This document shows, piece by piece, positions 1 to 5,508 of a stretch of 7,692 nt of DNA. Under the pieces are notes generated by a model. The model made no database searches and had not been told where the DNA came from. It saw nothing but the letters and a program-made list of their open reading frames with translations. This stretch comes from an uncultured Haemophilus sp. Its GTDB lineage: Bacteria > Pseudomonadota > Gammaproteobacteria > Enterobacterales > Pasteurellaceae. Positions within the stretch are counted from its first letter, which is position 1. Each line of letters starts with the position of its first letter. Location of the stretch: the NCBI GenBank assembly GCA_902482195.1, contig CABSZQ010000055.1, positions 1 through 7,692 of the forward strand, in the 5' to 3' direction. The position numbers were made by a program, and so were the translations under genes.

Positions 1-435
1 ATCTCTGAACAAGAATACTTTGATAACGGTGTATTAATGGTAGCGATGGTGAAAGCAGGTGTTGAATTAGCCTTTGATGCAATGGTAGCAAGCGGTATCT
101 ATGAAGAATCAGCTTACTATGAATCACTTCACGAATTACCGTTAATCGCAAACACTATCGCGCGTAAACGTTTATACGAAATGAACGTGGTTATTTCTGA
201 TACGGCAGAATATGGTAACTACTTGTTCTCTAACGTAGCAACACCAATTCTTGCTAAAGAAATCATTCCAACCTTACAAAAAGGTGACTTAGGTGAGCCA
301 ACACCAGCAGTTGCTATCGACAACATCACTTTACGCGATGTCAACGATGCCATCCGTAACCACCCGGTTGAATTAATCGGTCAAGAGTTACGTGGCTACA
401 TGACAGATATGAAACGTATCGCTGTTGCAGGTTAA
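1..435 (+). CDS. ilvC: Ketol-acid reductoisomerase, C-terminal part (5' end outside window)
   Basis: IlvC makes the dihydroxy-acid precursors of valine, leucine and isoleucine from acetolactate or acetohydroxybutyrate, using NADPH and Mg2+ in the cytoplasm. The frame is open from base 1 and gives 144 residues before TAA. It contains the class II (long-form) knotted C-terminal domain, with the block [19 protein letters not shown] followed by [15 protein letters not shown] and ending in [14 protein letters not shown]. Aligned from memory with the 491-residue E. coli enzyme, the active-site residues E389, E393 and S414 correspond to fragment residues E41, E45 and S66, all present. About 350 N-terminal residues, including the NADPH-binding fold, must lie upstream. 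The first ATG (base 37) is internal and is not the start. A hairpin terminator follows 20 bases after the stop, so ilvC ends its transcription unit here. Confidence 0.97.
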   Translation: MSEQEYFDNGVLMVAMVKAGVELAFDAMVASGIYEESAYYESLHELPLIANTIARKRLYEMNVVISDTAEYGNYLFSNVATPILAKEIIPTLQKGDLGEPTPAVAIDNITLRDVNDAIRNHPVELIGQELRGYMTDMKRIAVAG

Positions 436-455
436 TTATTAAATCGGTAAAATTT

Positions 456-487
456 AAGCCAGCTTATTCAATAAGTTGGCTTTTTTT
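456..487 (+). terminator. Rho-independent terminator of ilvC
   Basis: A 12-bp stem is formed by AAGCCAGCTTAT (456-467) and ATAAGTTGGCTT (471-482), with one G-U wobble and a 3-base loop. The last bases of the stem run into a tract of seven T (481-487). It lies 20 bases after the ilvC stop on the same strand and only 20 bases before the autotransporter ATG. Confidence 0.85.
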
Positions 488-492
488 ATAAT
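465..492 (+). promoter_or_regulatory. Possible promoter overlapping the ilvC terminator
   Basis: A perfect -10 hexamer TATAAT (487-492) begins on the last T of the terminator tract. With a 16-base spacer, the best -35 is TATTCA (465-470), matching the consensus at only three of six positions and lying in the terminator stem and loop. Transcription would start near base 499, inside the ribosome binding site AAGGA (497-501), giving an almost leaderless message. The hexamer may be chance in AT-rich DNA; readthrough from ilvC is the alternative. Confidence 0.3.
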
Positions 493-507
493 CCCCAAGG
501 AATTAAT

Positions 508-3021
508 ATGAAAAACAATAAAATTTTTAACCGCACTTTTAAAGTGAGTTTGGTAGCTATGGCGTTAGGATTAGTTCATTCGGCATGGGCAACAGATCTC
601 ACTTGCTCAAACTCAACAGGATGTCAGTATTCTTGGGGTGCATCACCTAATTGGACTTTCAACAAAAACCAACAAACATCAATTAGTGATGCAATTAATG
701 TAACTATTACTCGAGGAAACTACCAAAATATCGCTAAAACCGATGTTGGAACTAGCACACATGGAGGAAAACCACTAGCCTCTAGCGATTCACTATTTGG
801 TATTTTTGACCTTACTGATCGAAATAATCGCATTACTCTTAAATCTGGTGTAAATGCCACACTTAAAGAAGACTACCCTTCAAGTTCACTTTTAGATATA
901 TCAGGGGCAGTTGCTACTTTAGAAAAAGGCTCAAAACTCATTGTTGAGAAAAATTACGCACAAATTCACAATATAACTGATGCTTATGGTGATTCAAGTG
1001 GCAACGCAGCGATTGAATCTCGTGATGGCAAAATTAATACACAAGCTGATATTGAAATAAATAACGATGGTTCTAGTGCAATTGAATCTCAAAAGACCTC
1101 AGTTATCAATTCATCCAATCATAGTATCAAGATGAATGGAAAGAATGATATTGCCTACGCATTATATGGTGCAGAAGATATAGCAAATATCAGTAATGTA
1201 CAAATTACTGGAAATCAAGATATGCAATTTGCTTTTGACATCGGTACAGATGATGAGAATGCGACTCAAACGGTTATAGCTAATAGTTTAAATGTAACTC
1301 TTAACAATAAAAGTGGTTTATTTACCACATCAGATAGCGGATCGCAAACAATAACACTAACAAATTCAGAAAGTAATACAGGTTATGGTTTACTCGCATT
1401 CCCATTAGGCGAGAAGCAGTTAGTTAAAATTAATTTAGAAAATACAACATTAAATGCTACTCAAGCATTAATCTCACTTAATGATAAAAACTTCCCTATT
1501 GAAGCAGAAGAAGGCGGTGATGCTTTAGATCCCAAAGCTGCAGGTGTCTATCATCTAAACCTTACAGCGAGTAAGAATTCAAAACTAACTGGTGCAATTC
1601 TTGAAAATCCAGATTCGCCAGTTAAGAATGAAATCAATTTATCTATGTTTAATAGCCAATGGAGCTTCAATAAATCAAGCACATTGAATAACCTAGATGC
1701 TAACAGTTCTGAGATTACATTTACTCCGACTTCTGAATACAAGACATTAACAATTAAAGATAACCTCACAGGTTCTAGCACATTTAACCTCAATACGAAT
1801 ATCGCTGAAAACAAAAACGATAAAATCGTTGTTAAAGGCACTGCTGAAGGTAATCATAAAATTGGTGTAACTAACCAAGGTGCAAATATTGCTAACGGAA
1901 AAGTGACACTTGTCGAAACCAATGGTGGTAACGCTGCATTTAGCTTAACGAACCCGAATAATCGTGTAGATTTAGGGGCTTACCAATATTTCCTCACAAA
2001 AGAAGGAAATAATTGGGTATTAGCGAATTCTAAAAATGCGGTCACCCCAGCACCCGTTACCCCAAGTAATCCTGTAGTAACTCCAAGCAAACCTGTGGTG
2101 ACTCCAAATAAACCTGTAGTAACACCAACTGCTCCAGTTCTACCAAGTACACCATTACTTTCAGACTTAGCGAATGCACAAGTTTCTCTTCGCCAAGCGC
2201 AATTGCTTTTAGTGGAAGATGGTTTAACTGGCATTCATCAACGTCTAGGTGAAGTGAAAAACGGTGAAAAAGGCAATGTGTGGGTTCGTAATGTGAATTC
2301 TCGCCAAAAATTAGCCGCACTTTCGACAGGTGAGAGTGAAACTTCTGGCTTTAAACAAAACGTACATAGCTTACAAGTGGGCGCTGATGCTGCTGTAACA
2401 GATAACCTCCGTGTTGGTGGATTTGTTGGTCGTAGCCAAGCTAACGTTGATTTCAATGGTGATTACGGTGATGGCAAAGTAAGAAGTAACAGCGTGGGCT
2501 TATATGCAGCTTACCTTGCAGATAACGGTATTTATGTAGATAACATCGTGAAATACAGCCGTTTACACGCTAACTCAGATCACACTGAAAAACGCCATTA
2601 CAACGCTTATACTATTTCGAGTGAGTTAGGCAAACGCTTTAGCCTTGCGAACGATTGGACAATCACACCGCAAGCACAATTAGCGTGGACACATATTTCA
2701 TCACAAGAGAATGAAGATAGCTTATCTTCTGTTTATTCTCGAATTGGTTTACGTGTAGCCAAAGGCTTTGCATTAAGTAATGGTTGGAATTTACAACCTT
2801 ATGCAGAAGTAAATGCGATTACTAGCAAAAACCGTAGCAGCAAAATTCATTACACAAACAGCGCGCTTGATGTTGCAAGTAGTCGCGGACGTTTTGAAAG
2901 TGCGGTCGGTTTAAATGCTGGATTTGCAAATCATCGTTTGGGTTTAGAAGTAAGCCGTGCTGACGGTAAAAACTTCGACAAACCTTATGCAATTCAAGCG
3001 GTTTATCGCTATCAATGGTAA
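508..3021 (+). CDS. Pertactin-type (type Va) autotransporter, surface protein
   Basis: Predicted outer-membrane autotransporter of 837 residues that carries its own passenger to the cell surface. A Sec signal peptide (1-28) is likely cut after SAWA. The mature N-terminus has a close cysteine pair, C33 and C39. Residues about 40-370 are an Asn/Ser/Thr-rich passenger of the beta-helix type. Residues about 370-510 look like a pertactin-family autochaperone region, with patterns such as YKTLTIKDNL, DKIVVKGTAEGNH and a late VDLGAYQYFL. A Pro-Val-Thr linker (about 511-550) and an alpha-helical segment (about 551-588) lead to a barrel of about 248 residues that ends in aromatic W837, the usual barrel end signal. 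I see no serine-protease GDSG motif and no RGD, so an adhesin or aggregation role is more likely than a protease, but this is inference. The family may be near AutA/AutB/Lav, though no phase-variable tetranucleotide repeat is present. The start has ribosome binding site AAGGA (497-501) six bases upstream. The gene is flanked by terminators on both sides. Confidence 0.93.
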   Translation: MKNNKIFNRTFKVSLVAMALGLVHSAWATDLTCSNSTGCQYSWGASPNWTFNKNQQTSISDAINVTITRGNYQNIAKTDVGTSTHGGKPLASSDSLFGIFDLTDRNNRITLKSGVNATLKEDYPSSSLLDISGAVATLEKGSKLIVEKNYAQIHNITDAYGDSSGNAAIESRDGKINTQADIEINNDGSSAIESQKTSVINSSNHSIKMNGKNDIAYALYGAEDIANISNVQITGNQDMQFAFDIGTDDENATQTVIANSLNVTLNNKSGLFTTSDSGSQTITLTNSESNTGYGLLAFPLGEKQLVKINLENTTLNATQALISLNDKNFPIEAEEGGDALDPKAAGVYHLNLTASKNSKLTGAILENPDSPVKNEINLSMFNSQWSFNKSSTLNNLDANSSEITFTPTSEYKTLTIKDNLTGSSTFNLNTNIAENKNDKIVVKGTAEGNHKIGVTNQGANIANGKVTLVETNGGNAAFSLTNPNNRVDLGAYQYFLTKEGNNWVLANSKNAVTPAPVTPSNPVVTPSKPVVTPNKPVVTPTAPVLPSTPLLSDLANAQVSLRQAQLLLVEDGLTGIHQRLGEVKNGEKGNVWVRNVNSRQKLAALSTGESETSGFKQNVHSLQVGADAAVTDNLRVGGFVGRSQANVDFNGDYGDGKVRSNSVGLYAAYLADNGIYVDNIVKYSRLHANSDHTEKRHYNAYTISSELGKRFSLANDWTITPQAQLAWTHISSQENEDSLSSVYSRIGLRVAKGFALSNGWNLQPYAEVNAITSKNRSSKIHYTNSALDVASSRGRFESAVGLNAGFANHRLGLEVSRADGKNFDKPYAIQAVYRYQW
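530..538 (-). repeat. DNA uptake sequence in autotransporter signal peptide
   Basis: A perfect ACCGCACTT (complement of AAGTGCGGT) lies in codons 8-11 of the autotransporter (Asn-Arg-Thr-Phe), in the n-region of the signal peptide. It is the only perfect copy in the first 2.3 kb of this gene. Confidence 0.9.
2068..2130 (+). repeat. Three 21-bp direct repeats coding a Pro-Val-Thr linker
   Basis: Three tandem 21-bp units (2068-2088, 2089-2109, 2110-2130) code for NPVVTPS, KPVVTPN and KPVVTPT. Degenerate PVTP-like units flank them on both sides. The units differ mainly at synonymous third positions (GTA/GTG, ACT/ACA). This is the flexible stalk between passenger and barrel helix. Unit number could vary between strains without changing the frame. 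Confidence 0.85.
2898..2906 (+). repeat. DNA uptake sequence in autotransporter barrel
   Basis: A perfect AAGTGCGGT coding Glu-Ser-Ala-Val in a barrel strand (FESAVGL). Two one-mismatch copies occur earlier in the gene: AAATGCGGT at 2034-2042 and GCCGCACTT at 2314-2322. Confidence 0.9.
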
Positions 3022-3024
3022 TAT

Positions 3025-3053
3025 AAAAGGGCGGAGTAAAATCCGCCCTTTTT
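3025..3053 (+). terminator. Rho-independent terminator of the autotransporter gene
   Basis: A stem of GGGCGGA (3029-3035) and TCCGCCC (3042-3048) with loop GTAAAA is extended by A-T pairs on the outside and followed by a T run (3049-3053), then CTCTTTT. It begins three bases after the autotransporter stop and ends 22 bases before the rluE ATG. It contains no uptake sequence. Confidence 0.88.
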
Positions 3054-3075
3054 CTCTTTTTACTGAATAAATAAT

Positions 3076-3762
3076 ATGTCGAAATCTTTCACTTCTCGCT
3101 CATTTACAACCAAACAAACGGTAAAACCTACTCGTTCATTTAAGCCAAAAGCAAAGCCACTTACATTAGAACAGACCATTGTTGTTTTATTTAACAAACC
3201 TTTTGATGTACTGACACAATTCACTGATGAAAATGGCCGAGCTACATTAAAAGATTTTATTGCTATTCCTAATGTGTACGCGGCAGGACGCTTGGATCGT
3301 GATAGCGAAGGGCTGCTGATGTTAACGAATAATGGTGAAGTGCAACATCGTTTGGCAGATCCTAAGTTTAAAACAGAAAAAACGTATTTTGTACAAGTGG
3401 AAGGTATTCCTGAAGAGTCTGATTTAGACAAGCTTCGTCAAGGTGTTGAATTGAAAGATGGGATGACGAAGCCGGCAAAAGTGCGGTTGATTTCAGAACC
3501 GGATTTTCTCTGGCCTCGCAATCCACCTATTCGTGAACGTCAAAGCATTCCGACAAGTTGGTTGGAAATAAAAATCAGTGAAGGGCGTAATCGACAAGTG
3601 CGTAGAATGACAGCACATATCGGCTTTCCGACATTACGTCTCATCCGTTACCAAATGAGCCATTTAACACTTGATGGACTAAGTAATGGTGAATATCGCT
3701 GTTTGAATGAAGAAGAAATGCGTGCGTTATTCAAACAACTTCATTTGAACAACGCACATTAA
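3076..3762 (+). CDS. rluE: 23S rRNA pseudouridine synthase E
   Basis: Member of the RsuA/RluB/E/F family. E. coli RluE converts U2457 of 23S rRNA to pseudouridine. The protein has 228 residues (E. coli about 217). After a basic, disordered N-terminus (1-33) comes the synthase fold: [11 protein letters not shown] (36-46), [14 protein letters not shown], then [19 protein letters not shown], whose catalytic aspartate is D74 in GRLD. The blocks [18 protein letters not shown] and [24 protein letters not shown] near the C-terminus match the RluE subgroup specifically as I recall the E. coli sequence. As expected for RluE, there is no N-terminal S4 domain. An in-frame TGA at 3064-3066 makes ATG 3076 the first possible start. 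No clear Shine-Dalgarno sequence precedes it, and only 22 bases separate it from the upstream terminator, so its promoter is not evident. Its stop is 2 bp from the stop of the convergent gene. Confidence 0.95.
   Translation: MSKSFTSRSFTTKQTVKPTRSFKPKAKPLTLEQTIVVLFNKPFDVLTQFTDENGRATLKDFIAIPNVYAAGRLDRDSEGLLMLTNNGEVQHRLADPKFKTEKTYFVQVEGIPEESDLDKLRQGVELKDGMTKPAKVRLISEPDFLWPRNPPIRERQSIPTSWLEIKISEGRNRQVRRMTAHIGFPTLRLIRYQMSHLTLDGLSNGEYRCLNEEEMRALFKQLHLNNAH
3479..3487 (+). repeat. DNA uptake sequence in rluE
   Basis: A perfect AAGTGCGGT coding Lys-Val-Arg within the RluE segment AKVRLI, between the catalytic motif and the conserved WPRNPP block. Confidence 0.9.
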
Positions 3763-3764
3763 GA

Positions 3765-4574
3765 TTAGAAACGTTGAGCGGGTTGTGCGTTTTCAACTTG
3801 CACGAAGAAGCCTTTATCATTCAAGATAATGCTGTAATCAGTAACATATTTAACGCCGTTGGTTTCCACTATCGCATTACAGCTACGAATGCCTTGTTGT
3901 GGATAAGATTGCGTTTCACGGGCTTGCGTGATTTGTTTCACTGTCATTTGAGTGTTAGTGGCCGCACCTTGTTTTTTAAAGGCATCAGATAATACTGCAA
4001 AAACTTTTGAATCATTACATCTTGGTACAACGACAGATTTTGTCACAGTATTCGCTGTTTTTTGTGCGACAGCATCGACTTTCTTTTCAGTCACTTTTTC
4101 AACAGCTTTTGGTTCCGCTTTCTTCACTTCAGTTTTAACCGCGGGTGTTTTTTTAGCAATCACTTTTTCAGGTTTAGCGGATTCTTTAACGGCACTTTGC
4201 TTACTTTTCGCTACCGTCTTTTTATCTTTTACTGCAGTTTGCTTAGTTTTTTCTACTGGCTGTTTGCCTTTCGTTTTTGTCGGCTCTGCTTTATCAGCTT
4301 TATTTGTCGTTTTATTTTTTATTTTTTCTTTTTTCGTTACCGCTTTTTTCGCTTCGACAATTTTAGCTGGCTTTTTCACTTCTACTTTGTTGGTATCGGC
4401 TTTCTTTTTCGCTGTTTTGGCTACGGTTTTAGGCGTAGTTGCTTTCTTGGCTTCCACTTTTTTAACTGCCGTTTTCACTGACTTGGTTTGAGCTGATTTT
4501 ACCGTATGATTTGGCGATGCTGCAAAGGCCAAAACAGGTAACAAGGCAAAAATCATCGCGAGTAATTTTTTCAT
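3765..4574 (-). CDS. Exported Lys/Ala-rich protein with small two-Cys C-terminal domain, function unknown
   Basis: I do not recognise this gene. The 269-residue product has a clear Sec signal peptide (MKKLLAMIFALLPVLAFA, cut near residue 18-19; no lipobox cysteine). Residues about 25-178 are a low-complexity, strongly basic stretch of Lys, Ala, Thr, Val and Glu with short motifs such as KKA, VKK and TVAK, resembling histone H1-like or TolA-domain-II-like sequence. Residues about 180-269 form a non-repetitive domain with two cysteines, C186 and C232, and the motifs KQITQARETQSYP, CNAIVETNGVKYVTDYSI and GFFVQVE; this looks like a small alpha/beta fold with a possible disulfide. The start is well supported by AAGGAG (complement of 4583-4588) eight bases upstream. 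The signal peptide argues for the periplasm or surface rather than DNA binding in the cytoplasm. It lies downstream of gpmA on the same strand but behind a terminator, and converges on rluE. Base composition is skewed by Lys codons. Existence is confident; role is unknown. Confidence 0.85.
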   Translation of the reverse strand: MKKLLAMIFALLPVLAFAASPNHTVKSAQTKSVKTAVKKVEAKKATTPKTVAKTAKKKADTNKVEVKKPAKIVEAKKAVTKKEKIKNKTTNKADKAEPTKTKGKQPVEKTKQTAVKDKKTVAKSKQSAVKESAKPEKVIAKKTPAVKTEVKKAEPKAVEKVTEKKVDAVAQKTANTVTKSVVVPRCNDSKVFAVLSDAFKKQGAATNTQMTVKQITQARETQSYPQQGIRSCNAIVETNGVKYVTDYSIILNDKGFFVQVENAQPAQRF

Positions 4575-4593
4575 CTGTTATTCTCCTTAAACA

Positions 4594-4623
4594 AAAAGTG
4601 CGGTCAAAATTAACCGCACTTTG
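4594..4623 (-). terminator. Terminator of gpmA built from paired uptake sequences
   Basis: Two perfect uptake sequences face each other: AAGTGCGGT (4596-4604) and ACCGCACTT (4613-4621). They form a 10-bp GC-rich stem with an 8-base loop. Read on the minus strand, the stem follows the gpmA stop by about 15 bases and ends in five T, the usual terminator form. It also lies just upstream of the ribosome binding site of the Lys-rich gene, so that gene depends on readthrough or on a promoter within or before the hairpin. Confidence 0.87.
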
Positions 4624-4637
4624 AAATCATTTATAAA

Positions 4638-5321
4638 TTAAAGATAGTAGTGTTCTACGTAGTTTAATTTATCGTCAAGTTTTAACACTAACGGTTGACC
4701 GGTTGGGATTTCAAAATCCATGATTTCCGCATCAGAAATACCGATGATGTGTTTTGCTAATGCACGAAGTGAGTTACCGTGCGCCACCACTAAAACACGT
4801 TTACCAGAAAGCATTGCTGGTGCAATTTGATCTTCCCAGAATGGTAATGCACGTTCTAAGGTTAATTTTAAGTTTTCTGCGTTTGGTACCACATCAGATG
4901 GGATGTTTGCATAACGACGGTCGTTATGTGCAGAGTTTGGATCTTTCGGGTCTAAATCTGGAGGAGAAATATCGTAAGAACGACGCCAGATATGAACTTG
5001 TTCGTCACCGTATTGTTCTGCGGTTGCTTTTTTATCTAAGCCTTGTAATGCACCGTAGTGACGCTCATTTAAACGCCAGTTTTTCACTTGAGGAATCCAT
5101 AATTGGTGAGATTCTTCTAACACGATGTTACAGGTTTTGATTGCACGAGTTAAAACAGAGGTGAAGGCGATATCGAACTCATAGCCTTTCTCGAACAATT
5201 TTCTACCAGCCGCTTTTGCTTCTTCTACGCCGCGCTCGGTTAAATTCACATCACGCCAACCGGTGAATAAATTTTTTGCGTTCCACTCACTGAAACCGTG
5301 ACGAATGAATACTAATTCCAT
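4638..5321 (-). CDS. gpmA: 2,3-bisphosphoglycerate-dependent phosphoglycerate mutase
   Basis: Interconverts 3-phosphoglycerate and 2-phosphoglycerate in glycolysis and gluconeogenesis, in the cytoplasm, through a phosphohistidine intermediate. The 227-residue protein belongs to the histidine phosphatase superfamily. It has the N-terminal RHG motif (R7, H8, G9) with H8 as the phosphorylated histidine, R59 in the LTRAIKT block, the acid E86 in LNERHYG, and the second histidine H181 in [11 protein letters not shown]. The C-terminus stops at YVEHYYL, about 20 residues short of the 250-residue E. coli enzyme; this short form is what I recall for Haemophilus and is not a truncation. The start has AGGAG (complement of 5328-5332) six bases upstream. 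The gene is transcribed away from envC and ends at a paired-uptake-sequence terminator. Confidence 0.97.
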   Translation of the reverse strand: MELVFIRHGFSEWNAKNLFTGWRDVNLTERGVEEAKAAGRKLFEKGYEFDIAFTSVLTRAIKTCNIVLEESHQLWIPQVKNWRLNERHYGALQGLDKKATAEQYGDEQVHIWRRSYDISPPDLDPKDPNSAHNDRRYANIPSDVVPNAENLKLTLERALPFWEDQIAPAMLSGKRVLVVAHGNSLRALAKHIIGISDAEIMDFEIPTGQPLVLKLDDKLNYVEHYYL

Positions 5322-5360
5322 AAGGATCTCCTAAGTATTAATAAAAAAATGAATGGCTCT

Positions 5361-5389
5361 GTTATAGCAAAAAATCGTTATGTTTAAAA
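5361..5389 (-). promoter_or_regulatory. Predicted gpmA promoter with extended -10
   Basis: On the minus strand, TGC followed by TATAAC (complement of 5361-5369) is an extended -10 element with five of six consensus bases. The best -35 candidates are TTTAAA or TTTTAA around 5383-5389 at 16-17 bp spacing, and are weak. The predicted start lies about 30 bases upstream of the gpmA ATG. The left copy of the 12-bp direct repeat overlaps the TGC. Confidence 0.5.
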
Positions 5390-5429
5390 GTAAAAAGGCG
5401 GCATTTACTGATCTTTCGCAAAAAATCGT
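5367..5429. repeat. Perfect 12-bp direct repeat between gpmA and envC
   Basis: GCAAAAAATCGT occurs at 5367-5378 and 5418-5429, the same way round, 51 bp apart start to start (about five helical turns). Both copies are in the 187-bp divergent region. The left copy touches the predicted gpmA -10 element; the right lies about 30 bp upstream of the predicted envC -10. It could be a paired operator or chance in A-rich DNA. Confidence 0.6.
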
Positions 5430-5457
5430 CTGTAAACTTTTAGCCACTCAAAAATAA

Positions 5458-5466
5458 TGCTAGTAT
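5458..5466 (+). promoter_or_regulatory. Possible envC promoter (extended -10)
   Basis: TGC followed by TAGTAT is an extended -10 element with four of six consensus bases in the hexamer. No good -35 is found at 16-18 bp upstream. It would start transcription near 5473, about 36 bases before the envC ATG, and is the best candidate in this interval. Confidence 0.35.
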
Positions 5467-5508
5467 TTAAGCTTTATTCGTCCCTTAATTTCTCTCAAGT
5501 TTAGATGT

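Noticed and set aside
508..560. A phase-variable simple repeat at the autotransporter start, as in Lav/AutB-type genes
   Set aside because: No tetranucleotide or longer repeat is present; only short A and T runs of ordinary length.
1551..2456. Several minus-strand open frames of 72-96 codons inside the autotransporter
   Set aside because: The plus-strand frame is continuous and shows clear domains; the antisense frames have no ribosome binding sites and repeat-derived composition (for example Gly-Val-Thr-Thr-Gly-Leu runs from the linker repeats).
3060..3431. A 123-codon minus-strand frame opposite the first half of rluE
   Set aside because: rluE carries all family motifs in the plus frame; the antisense frame has no recognisable features.
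4062..4481. A 139-codon plus-strand open frame rich in Phe and Arg
   Set aside because: Also a shadow of the Lys-rich gene; the composition follows from the complement and no motif is seen.
3952..4491. A 179-codon plus-strand open frame rich in Phe, Leu, Val and Ala, resembling a membrane protein
   Set aside because: It is the complement of the Lys/Ala-rich low-complexity gene: Lys codons (AAA, AAG) read as Phe and Leu on the other strand. It has no ribosome binding site and no family features.
4638..4640. gpmA truncated at the C-terminus compared with E. coli
   Set aside because: The short 227-residue form with the final HYYL is, as I recall, normal for Haemophilus, and all catalytic residues are present.
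4754..5140. A 128-codon plus-strand frame opposite gpmA
   Set aside because: gpmA is unambiguous on the minus strand with its catalytic residues; the other frame is a shadow.
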